Below the pieces are notes generated by a model. The model had not been told where the DNA came from, did not search any database, and was given only the letters and a program-made list of their open reading frames with translations. Of a stretch of 64,000 bases of DNA, positions 33,151 through 40,700 are shown in pieces (the stretch's first letter is position 1; every line of letters begins with the position of its first letter). The translations under genes and the position numbers were made by a program. The DNA is from Sva-07 sp964651825. Its GTDB lineage: Bacteria > Actinomycetota > Acidimicrobiia > Acidimicrobiales > Ilumatobacteraceae. The stretch covers positions 16,384 through 80,383 of the forward strand of contig CAZYWK010000005.1 in the NCBI GenBank assembly GCA_964651825.1, in the 5' to 3' direction.

Positions 33151-34437
33151 TCACGCGACCGGCGTGAACTCGATGTGCAACTGGGTGAGCCCACGCAGGA
33201 TGAAGGTCGGTACGTAGGAGTAGTTGCGGTGGCCGGCGGGGCCGTGGCGTTCTTCGGAGATGCGCAGGTCGGTCGTGCGATCGAGCAGCCGTTCGAGGCA
33301 CACCCGCGCCTCGGCGCGGGCGAGCGGTGCCCCCGGACACGTGTGGATGCCCCGTCCGAACGACAGGTGCTGGCGGGCGTTCGGCCGGCGCACGTCGAAC
33401 GTCGACGGATCGTCGAACCGTCGCGGGTCGCGATTGCCGGCAGCGAGTACGAGCATCAGCGTGGTGCCGGCCGGAACGTCGACCCCGCCCACGTTCGTCG
33501 GCACCCGCGCGAGGCGGAAGTCGCCCTTGATCGGGCTTTCCGTGCGCAGCGACTCCTCGATGAAGTTCGGGATCAACTCACGGTCGTCGCGGATCGATTG
33601 CTGCAGTTCGTGGTCCTCGGCGAGCAACTGCACCGCCGAACCGAGGAGGCGCACCGTGGTCTCCTGTCCGGCAGCGAACAGGTTGGCGGCCACGCGCACC
33701 GCGTCGATGACCTCGGGGGTCGAACCGTCGGGGAACGTCGCCGTTGCGAGCCCGGTGAGGACGTCGTCGCGGGGATTCGCCCGCCGATCCTCGATGTAGT
33801 TCGTGAATTCCTGGTAGAGGTACTCGAGCGGGGAGTGGGCCATCGGTTTGGCGGTCGTGCTCCCGATCCCACCGCCGCGTGGCTGGTGGAGCAGCGCCTC
33901 TTCGAATCGGCCGTGATCCTCTTCGGGCACGCCGAGCAGGTCGGCGATCACCAACATGGCGAACGGCCCGGCGAACTCGTTGATGAACTCGCAGTTGCCT
34001 CGTTCGAGGAACGTGTCGAGCTGGCGATCGGCCAGCCGCCACATGAAGTCCTCGTTCTCCTTGAGGCGCTTGGGGGTGATCAGTCGCATCAGCAGGCCGC
34101 GATGGTCGGTGTGGTGTGGCGGATCCATCGTCGGGAGCTGGTCGCTCATCGGCAGCGAGTCGCGATGCTGGACGATGAGCTCGGAGATGTCGCCTTCGGC
34201 GTAGTCGTCGAGGGGCACCGGGAACCCGGGAAACGGGCCGGTGACCGCGGTGCACGACGAGAACGTGGCGGTGTCATTGAGGATGGCTGTCGCTTCGTCG
34301 TAGCCGGTGACCATCATCACGTTCTCGTGCGGTTCGCGCCGGACGGGGCACTCGCCGCGCAACGCCTCGTAGTAGGGGTACGGATCGTCGATCATCGACT
34401 GGTCGCGGAAGAAGTTGATGGCGTCGACGTCGGTCAT
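33151..34437 (-). CDS. Cytochrome P450
   Basis: 428 residues. The oxygen-activation helix has AAGQETT, the ExxR motif is EESLR and the haem loop FGRGIHTCPG with ligand Cys367. Soluble bacterial class I type with no fused reductase, so ferredoxin and reductase come from elsewhere. It hydroxylates a hydrophobic substrate (steroid, terpene or aromatic). Divergent from a TetR regulator and first gene of the minus-strand catabolic/uptake block. Confidence 0.95.
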   Translation of the reverse strand: MTDVDAINFFRDQSMIDDPYPYYEALRGECPVRREPHENVMMVTGYDEATAILNDTATFSSCTAVTGPFPGFPVPLDDYAEGDISELIVQHRDSLPMSDQLPTMDPPHHTDHRGLLMRLITPKRLKENEDFMWRLADRQLDTFLERGNCEFINEFAGPFAMLVIADLLGVPEEDHGRFEEALLHQPRGGGIGSTTAKPMAHSPLEYLYQEFTNYIEDRRANPRDDVLTGLATATFPDGSTPEVIDAVRVAANLFAAGQETTVRLLGSAVQLLAEDHELQQSIRDDRELIPNFIEESLRTESPIKGDFRLARVPTNVGGVDVPAGTTLMLVLAAGNRDPRRFDDPSTFDVRRPNARQHLSFGRGIHTCPGAPLARAEARVCLERLLDRTTDLRISEERHGPAGHRNYSYVPTFILRGLTQLHIEFTPVA

Positions 34438-34573
34438 GAGTTCCTAGCGTTCGGGGCTCGTGATGGCCCGGGAGTCTCGGGCACGACTATTGAGCATACT
34501 CTTCTCGGCGCGACCGTGGCCAGCTGGCTCGGGCCTGGCCGCCGAATCGCCGGTCGGTGGAGGTCCGGACGTA

Positions 34574-35203
34574 GTGTCCCGATTCGTGGCAGAACTGGAC
34601 CTCGATCGGATCGCCCGCGCCGGGCTGGCGGTGGCCGACGAGCGCGGAGCGTCAGGGTTCACGATGCGCGCCGTCGCCGAGGCGCTCGGGGTGACTCCGA
34701 TGGCGCTGTACTACCACGTCGCCGACAAGGACGACCTGGTACGGCTGGTCGTCGACGCGGTCGTGCGTGAAGTACCCCTGCCGGAACCGACCGGATCGTG
34801 GCGCGAGGACCTGTGGGGGTTGGCGCGTTGGATGCGTCTGATCGCGACGGCACACCCCTCGGTGGGTCAGCTGCGCAAGCGGGTCCGGGTGCTCACCCCG
34901 GTGGTGCTGCCGGTCACCGAGCGCTGGTTCCTCCTCTGGCAGGACAGCGGCCTCGAACGTTCGGCTGCGATCCGCGCGGCGTCGCTGAGCAGCATGGCGA
35001 TCGTCGGCGTGGTCGACCAGGAGGCGCGAATGTCGGAGATGGTTCCTCCGGAGCGCGGCGACGTCGAGGCACTCCCGACCGTGCGTGAGTCCCTCGATCA
35101 ACGACACGACCACGAGGCCGACTTCGAGCTCGTCGTGCGGGCGTTGATCGACGGGATCCACGCCCGGCTCTCGGCAGCACCGGCCATCTCGGCGCGCACC
35201 TGA
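34574..35203 (+). CDS. TetR/AcrR-family regulator
   Basis: 209 residues from GTG 34574. An ATG at 34463 is in frame but the 37 added codons use rare triplets (CTA, TTG, ATA) and match nothing, so the short form is preferred. N-terminal helix-turn-helix: FTMRAVAEALGVTPMALYYHVADKDDLVRLV. The C-terminal part resembles the TetR_C (PF02909) ligand domain. It lies divergently from the P450 and probably represses that block; the inducer is unknown. Confidence 0.88.
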   Translation: MSRFVAELDLDRIARAGLAVADERGASGFTMRAVAEALGVTPMALYYHVADKDDLVRLVVDAVVREVPLPEPTGSWREDLWGLARWMRLIATAHPSVGQLRKRVRVLTPVVLPVTERWFLLWQDSGLERSAAIRAASLSSMAIVGVVDQEARMSEMVPPERGDVEALPTVRESLDQRHDHEADFELVVRALIDGIHARLSAAPAISART

Positions 35204-35210
35204 CCCGGTT

Positions 35211-35224
35211 CGCTCCCGGGAGCG
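35211..35224. terminator. Short perfect palindrome after the TetR gene
   Basis: CGCTCCCGGGAGCG lies 8 bases after the TetR stop codon between convergent genes. The loop would be very tight and no U-tract follows, so terminator function is uncertain. Confidence 0.3.
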
Positions 35225-35257
35225 TCAGCGATCGGCGCGGGCGCGACGACGATGGTG

Positions 35258-35277
35258 AGCTCAGCTCAGCTCAGCCC
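35258..35277. repeat. Pentanucleotide AGCTC repeat at a gene 3' end
   Basis: Three copies of AGCTC followed by AGCCC overlap the stop codon (35271-35273) of the minus-strand carboxymuconolactone-decarboxylase-like gene. Slippage by one unit would shift the last codons, but only the Pro-rich tail would change. Confidence 0.6.
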
Positions 35278-35906
35278 AGCGGTGATGCTGGCGGTCGCGG
35301 TGGCAGTGGTGGTGGCAGCGGTGCCGTGTCCGCCTCGGGCGTCAGCCGCCACGACTCGAAGGCCATCGCCAACATGGCGTAGGTGCCAACGAGGAAGATC
35401 AGGTCCATCACCTGGCGCTCGTCGAGCTCCGCCCCGATCCGGGCCCACAGGTCGTCGCCGATGCGCCCCTGCCCGAGCAGCTCGTCGGTCGCCTCCAGGA
35501 TGAGCAGATCCACGCCTTCGAAGCCTTCGTTGCCGAGGGCGAGCCGGGCGATCTCCTCGCCGGTGATGCCACCGTCGAGCGCGAGCTTGACGTGCTGACC
35601 CCACTCGTACCCCGAACGCTGGCGGTGGGCCACGCGCAGGATCGACAGTTCGCGCCACCGCAACGGCAGCGTGCTGCGCTGGAGCTGGTAGCTGTTGAAC
35701 ACCCAGAAGGCCCTGGCCATCTCCGGGTGGCGCACGAACGTGCCGACGACCGAGAAGTTCAGCGGGTCGTGAGCGTGGCCCGAGCCGACCCGCGGCACCT
35801 TCTCGCCCGGGATGCCGAGCAGCGAGCCGTACGCCGCGTACTGCTCCTCACCCCAGTCCTCGGGTGCCAGCGGCGGCAGTCGGGGCAGTTCATGTCGCTC
35901 GATCAT
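35271..35906 (-). CDS. Carboxymuconolactone decarboxylase-family protein A
   Basis: 211 residues from ATG 35906. The CMD/AhpD-like core is LPLRWRELSILRVAHRQRSGYEWGQHVKLALDGG, with Glu and His but no CxxC, so it is of the decarboxylase/hydrolase kind rather than an AhpD peroxidase. A Pro-rich tail ends the protein. A homologue is transcribed divergently from 36000; both lie around a perfect inverted repeat. Function is likely in aromatic or lactone catabolism but is not defined. Confidence 0.83.
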   Translation of the reverse strand: MIERHELPRLPPLAPEDWGEEQYAAYGSLLGIPGEKVPRVGSGHAHDPLNFSVVGTFVRHPEMARAFWVFNSYQLQRSTLPLRWRELSILRVAHRQRSGYEWGQHVKLALDGGITGEEIARLALGNEGFEGVDLLILEATDELLGQGRIGDDLWARIGAELDERQVMDLIFLVGTYAMLAMAFESWRLTPEADTAPLPPPLPPRPPASPLG

Positions 35907-35919
35907 CGGCCCACAACCT

Positions 35920-35974
35920 ACGTTTGCGTCGGGATTTGGCACCGGCACGTGTGGTCGAATCCCGACGCAAACGT
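35920..35974. promoter_or_regulatory. Perfect 17-bp inverted repeat between divergent CMD genes
   Basis: ACGTTTGCGTCGGGATT (35920-35936) is repeated exactly in inverse orientation as AATCCCGACGCAAACGT (35958-35974), with a 21-bp spacer. The arms end 14 and 26 bases from the two divergent start codons, so bound protein would cover both promoters. On the minus strand TAGGTT next to the left arm may be a -10 box of a leaderless transcript. Confidence 0.8.
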
Positions 35975-35999
35975 GGATTTTCGACGCGATGGAGGAGCG

Positions 36000-36569
36000 A
36001 TGGGTGAACGACCGGGTCAGGCACGGATCGAACCGGTGGGACGCGCCGAGATCGACGCCGACGAGGAGCTGGCCGCGACGCTGGCCGGGTCGCTGACCCA
36101 CGACGGATCGGCGCTGAACATCTTCGGCGTGCTCGGTCGCCACCCGAAGCTGCTCAAGCGGTTCAACCTGCTCGGCGGGTTCCTGCTGAACAAGGGGCTG
36201 CTCCCGGCGCGCGAGCGCGAGATCGTGATCCTGCGGATCGGCTGGAACGCGCGAGCACGGTACGAGTTCGGCCAGCACACGATCATCGGCCGCCGGAGCG
36301 GGCTGAGCGACGGCGAGATCGTCGCGCTCACCGGGGAACCGTCAGCACACGACTGGTCCGACGACGATCGAGCGCTCATCGCACTGGCCGACGAGCTCGC
36401 CGCCGACGACTGCGTCGGCGACACGACCTGGGCGCAGCTGGCCGGTCGTTGGAGCGAGGCCGAGCTGGTCGAGCTCCTCGTGCTCGCCGGCTTCTATCGG
36501 CTGGTGTCGGGATTCCTCAACAGTGCCGGCGTCGAGCTCGACGACGGCGTCCCCGGCTTCCCTGCCTGA
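36000..36569 (+). CDS. Carboxymuconolactone decarboxylase-family protein B
   Basis: 189 residues from ATG 36000, preceded by GGAGGAGCG. The core LLPAREREIVILRIGWNARARYEFGQHTIIGRRSGLSDGEI is the same CMD motif as in the divergent gene (Glu-x2-Gln-His, no Cys pair). The two are paralogues, about one quarter to one third alike by eye. The substrate is unknown. It ends the catabolic part of the window. Confidence 0.83.
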   Translation: MGERPGQARIEPVGRAEIDADEELAATLAGSLTHDGSALNIFGVLGRHPKLLKRFNLLGGFLLNKGLLPAREREIVILRIGWNARARYEFGQHTIIGRRSGLSDGEIVALTGEPSAHDWSDDDRALIALADELAADDCVGDTTWAQLAGRWSEAELVELLVLAGFYRLVSGFLNSAGVELDDGVPGFPA

Positions 36570-36670
36570 CAGCGCACCGCATCGCTGCGCATTGGCGTTG
36601 GTTCGCGCTCTCTGGAAATCGCCAGACGACCACCCTCGGCGCGCAGTTGAACGGTGTACGTCGGCGAAAC

Positions 36671-36709
36671 CTGAAGAAGTTCTGAAGAACCGTCCCGATT
36701 GAGTATCAG
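36671..36709 (+). promoter_or_regulatory. OmpR-type direct repeats and promoter upstream of the regulator
   Basis: CTGAAGAA occurs at 36671 and again at 36682, an 11-bp period as in PhoB/PhoP-type boxes. TATCAG at 36704-36709 starts 22 bases after the second repeat and can serve as -10, with the repeat replacing a -35 as in activator-dependent promoters. The site suggests autoregulation by the winged-helix protein encoded at 36897. Confidence 0.55.
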
Positions 36710-36738
36710 GCGTCTCGACAAGCCGCTCTGGAGGGTTC

Positions 36739-36822
36739 ATGCTCGGCAAGGAAGACTCGCGTGCGTGTCGACGTCGACGTCGTCGAACCCCTGCGAGCGA
36801 GCGGAGCAGCGGACGGATGTAG
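36739..36822 (+). CDS. Possible 27-residue leader peptide with six consecutive arginines
   Basis: ATG 36739 is preceded by GGAGGG at good spacing and follows the inferred promoter by about 30 bases. It encodes 27 residues with the run CRRRRRR (residues 10-16, codons CGA/CGT only) and stops 74 bases before the regulator start. Such a run could slow ribosomes and couple translation of the regulator to arginine charging or ribosome state. It is too short to be certain as a real gene. Confidence 0.35.
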   Translation: MLGKEDSRACRRRRRRTPASERSSGRM

Positions 36823-36896
36823 AACGAAGATGAGCGGATTGCGGGACGCATCGTGCGACACCGACAGGGCCTGTCCGCTGACTTGAGGAGGCGAAG

Positions 36897-37619
36897 TTGG
36901 GAGTCATCCAGAACAAGGTGCTCGTCGTCGGGTGCCCGACGGCGGTCAGTGTCGAGCTGTGCGCTCAACTCGGCCGGTCCGGGATGTCGGTGGTCGCGCA
37001 GGACTTTCGGGACATCGAATCGACGGTGCGACTCCTCGTCCCGGATCTTGCGATCGTGGAGCTGTTCCTGGGCAACCCGCAGTTGACGATCTCGCGTGTG
37101 CGAGGCGACTCGGATCTGCCGATCCTGCTGCTGGTGCCTCCTGACGCCCGCCCCAACCTCGCAGTCGAGGCACTCCGCAGCGGCGCCGACGACGTGGTCG
37201 TCCTACCGGTCGACACCGACGAGCTCGTGTTGCGAGCCCAGTCGATCCTGCGCCGTTGCGAGTTCGACCGGCTGGTGCAGGTCCACGACGTGGTGGTCGA
37301 CGAAGCGGCGTATCTCGCGTGGCGCGGCGAACATGCGCTCCACCTCACTCCCATCGAGTTCCGCCTCCTCGTCGGCCTGGCCCACAACGTCGGGGTCGTG
37401 CTGTCGAAACGGGAGCTGCTCGGTCTCGTCTGGGGCTTCGACGACTTCGACGTCAACCTCGTCGAGGTCCATGTGTCGGCGCTCCGACGGAAGCTCGAGG
37501 TGTTCGGGCCGCGCTTGATCCAAACGGTGCGCTCTCACGGTTACGTGATCCGGCCCGAGCCGGTCGAGCGCCGCCGCGCCATCGAGGCGCGCCGCGATGC
37601 GTCCCGCGTCACGGCCTGA
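36897..37619 (+). CDS. Orphan OmpR-type regulator with degenerate receiver domain
   Basis: 240 residues from TTG 36897 with GAGGAGG upstream. Residues 7-118 have the receiver fold, but the acidic pair is absent (VLVVGCP), the phospho-Asp is Glu55 (PDLAIVELFL), the Thr/Ser switch is lost (ILLLVPP) and the invariant Lys is Leu103 (VVLPVD). Residues 145-218 are a complete winged helix (LTPIEFRLLVGLAHN, KRELLGLVWG, VEVHVSALRRKL, SHGYVI). No histidine kinase is nearby. It probably acts without phosphorylation, perhaps with Glu55 mimicking the active state, on 11-bp direct repeats across the polysaccharide locus. Confidence 0.9.
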   Translation: MGVIQNKVLVVGCPTAVSVELCAQLGRSGMSVVAQDFRDIESTVRLLVPDLAIVELFLGNPQLTISRVRGDSDLPILLLVPPDARPNLAVEALRSGADDVVVLPVDTDELVLRAQSILRRCEFDRLVQVHDVVVDEAAYLAWRGEHALHLTPIEFRLLVGLAHNVGVVLSKRELLGLVWGFDDFDVNLVEVHVSALRRKLEVFGPRLIQTVRSHGYVIRPEPVERRRAIEARRDASRVTA

Positions 37620-37651
37620 CCCGCCGACGACCGGGCCAACCTTGCGTCCTC

Positions 37652-37711
37652 CTGAGGATCGCCTGAGGTGTTCGGCCCAGCCCTTCACAGGCCAATCCAG
37701 CGCTGTTAATC
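37652..37711 (+). promoter_or_regulatory. CTGAGG direct repeats and promoter of the DUF4082 protein gene
   Basis: CTGAGG at 37652 and 37663 repeats with 11-bp period. Downstream lie TTCACA (37684-37689) and TTAATC (37706-37711) at 16-bp spacing, a fair sigma-70 promoter, then GGAGGCGG and ATG 37734. The repeats match those upstream of the regulator and of the glycosyltransferase at 61074. Confidence 0.55.
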
Positions 37712-37733
37712 GTTGTGCCCGGAGGCGGTCACA

Positions 37734-40700
37734 ATGGCACGGAAGAACTCGAGCAGTCAGCCCAGCAACGGTCTGCGCGGTGGGGGCCGCAGCGGTTTCT
37801 CGCGACGTCGCTTCCTGTCCGGCGCGGCGATCGGCGCCGGAGTCGCCGTCTCCGATCTGGGCTCGCTGACCGATCTCGCGTTCGGCGCGTCGAACGCGAT
37901 CACGCTCGAGAACTCCCTCCCCGGCGCGGACAGCTGGGACCTGGAATGGGTCGACGAATCCATCGAGGGCTTCGCCCTGCCGTACTCGGCGAACGTGGGC
38001 GAGACGGTCCGGTTCAAGATCAGGGCGGAGTCGTCGAACTATCGGATCCGGATCTACCGGATCGGCTGGTACCAAGGCAAGGGCGCGCGGCTCGTCGACA
38101 CGATCGTTCCGTCGGTCCCGCTGCCCCAGTCGCAACCCGATCCTGTCACCGATCCCGACACCGGGCTCGTTCATTGTGACAACTGGGCTGTCTCGGCGTC
38201 GTGGAAGGTACCGGCAAGTGCCATCTCGGGTGTGTACGTCGCCAACTTCGAGCTGCTCGATTCGACCTCGGTCGGGAACCGTTGCCTGTTCGTGGTCCGC
38301 AAGGACGGCAACACCAGCGACGTGCTCGTCCAGACATCGGACACCACGTACCAGGCCTACAACGTGTGGGGCGGCTACAGCCTGTATCGCGGGCCCGCCT
38401 ACTGGGGCCGTGCGGTCAAGGTGAGCTATCACCGTCCGCTCGCCGGGGCGGAACTGGAGAACGACTTCTTCTACGGGGAGATCCCCCTCGTGCGCTGGCT
38501 CGAGCGCAACGGCTACGACGTCTCCTACACGTCGTGCATCGACACGGATCATCGACCGGCGGAGTTGACCAGGCACAAGGTGTTCGTCTCGTCGGGCCAC
38601 GACGAGTACTGGTCAGGCGCCATGCGGGCCAACGTCGAAGCGGCTCGCGACGCGGGCGTGAACTTGATCTTCATGACCGGGAACGAGGTGTTCTGGCGCA
38701 CCCGGTGGGAGGCGGCGAGTGACGGGACCCCATACGGGACGCTGGTGTGTTACAAGGAGACGCTCGCCAACGCCAAGATCGACCCGAGCCAGGAATGGAC
38801 CGGCACGTGGCGAGATCCCCGGTTCACGCCCCCCGCACTCGGCGGAGGACGGCCCGAGAACGCGCTCACCGGAGTGCTGTTCAGGGCGATCAACCCGCTC
38901 GAGGACGAGGACTTCGCGATCGAGGTGCCAGCGCAGTTCTCCCAGTTGCGGACCTGGCGCAACACGGCGATCGCTGCGCTGGCGCCCGGCCAGACGCGGG
39001 TGCTCTCCGCAGCCACGCTCGGCTACGAATGGGACGCGGACGTCGACAACGGGCATCGCCCGGCCGGCCTCGTGCGGCTCTCGGAGACCACCCAGGTCGC
39101 TGCGCAAGTGCTCCAGAACAACGGCGACGCGTACATCGAGGCGCCGCTCACGCATTCGATGACCTTGTACCGGGCGCCCAGCGGAGCGCTCGTGTGGGGC
39201 ACGGGCACGGTCCAGTGGGCATGGGGCCTGGACGAGTACCACCGCAACCGGCCGTCGATCCCGGTGCCCGCCGACGTGAACATCCAACAGGCGACGTTGA
39301 ACATCCTCGCCGACATGGGTGTGCAGCCGGCCAGCCGGCAGTCAGGTCTCGCCGCGGCCGCCGCGTCCACCGACAAGATCGCCCCGGTGTCGACGATCAC
39401 CGTTCCCGCTGCAGGCGCCGTCGTACCGATCGGCACGCCGGTCGTGGTGAGTGGGACGGCCGTCGACACCGGGGGAGGCGTCGTCGCCGCCGTGGAGGTG
39501 TCCGTCGACGGTGGGAGCACGTGGCATCCGGCGACGGGCAGGGCCTCGTGGAGTTACACGTTCACCCCGACGCAGCTCGGTCCGTTCACGGTCCGGACGC
39601 GCGCGGTCGACGACAGCTGCAACCTCGAGGTCCCCGGACCTGGCCGCACGTTCAACGGCGGGCCCCGCTCGACGCCGTGCTCGATCTGGGACGACAGCGC
39701 GGTTCCGGCGACGCCGGCCTTCAACGACAGCACCGCGCTCGAACTGGGCGTGAAGTTCCGCGCTGACGCCGACGGCTTCATCACCGGTATCCGCTTCTAC
39801 AAGGGGCCCGGCAACGACGGCGCACACGTCGGACACCTGTATCGCTCCAACGGCGCCCGGCTCGGCTCGGTGACGTTCACCGACGAGACGGCAAGTGGGT
39901 GGCAGACCGCCTCGTTCGCGTCTCCGATCGCGATCGCCGCCGGCACGACCTACGTGGCCACCTACTTCGCTCCTCACGGCCACTACTCGGGCGACATCGG
40001 GTACTTCGCGACCGACCACGACCTGCCGCCGTTGCGGGCGCTCGCTGCCGGCGACGACGGCCCGAACGGGGTGTTCCGGGAGGGCGGCGGCTTTCCGACC
40101 CAGACCTACGGGTCGACGAACTACTGGGTCGACGTCGTCTACCACACCGACAACGATTCGGCGCCGGCGGTCGCGTCGCGGCGACCGGCGGAGGGTGTGA
40201 TGTCGGTCGACCCGGCCGACGCGATCGTCTGTCGTTTCAGTGAACCGGTCGTCCCCGCGTCGATCGACATCTCGTTGGCCGCGGCTGGCGGTAGCCCGGT
40301 GGCCGGTACCGTGTCGTACGAGGCGGCCGAGCGGTCCGCCAGGTTCGTGCCGAGCCAACCGATGGCCGCGGGGATCGAGCACATCGTCACCGTGTCGGGC
40401 GCCACCGACTTCACGGGGACCGAGATGGCGGCCCCGGTGTCGTGGAGCTTCACGACAGCCGGTGCGCCCGGGACGTTGCCGACCAGCATCTGGACCACCG
40501 CCGACGAGCCGTCGGCGCCGTCGTCGGACGACACGAGTGCGGTGGAACTGGGCCTGCGCTTCCGCGCCGATGTCGACGGCTTCGTGACGGCGGTGCGCTA
40601 CTACCGCGGCGGTGGGAACGCCGGGAACCACGTCGGCCGGATCTGGTCGCTCGACGGCACGTTGCTCGGCACCGCCTCGTTCAGCAACGAAGGCGACGAC

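Larger units (their letters stand above)
36570..36896 (+). other. 327-bp leader region of the orphan regulator
   Basis: No long gene is present. It contains the CTGAAGAA direct repeats (36671-36689), a -10-like TATCAG, a 27-codon leader ORF (36739-36822), and a short GACAGG-G-CCTGTC palindrome (36863-36875) just before the regulator's GAGGAGG ribosome site. The first 100 bases hold nothing recognisable. Confidence 0.6.

Noticed and set aside
34463..34573. Earlier ATG start of the TetR gene
   Set aside because: The added codons are rare ones for this genome and the added peptide is not TetR-like; the region is more likely the divergent promoter.
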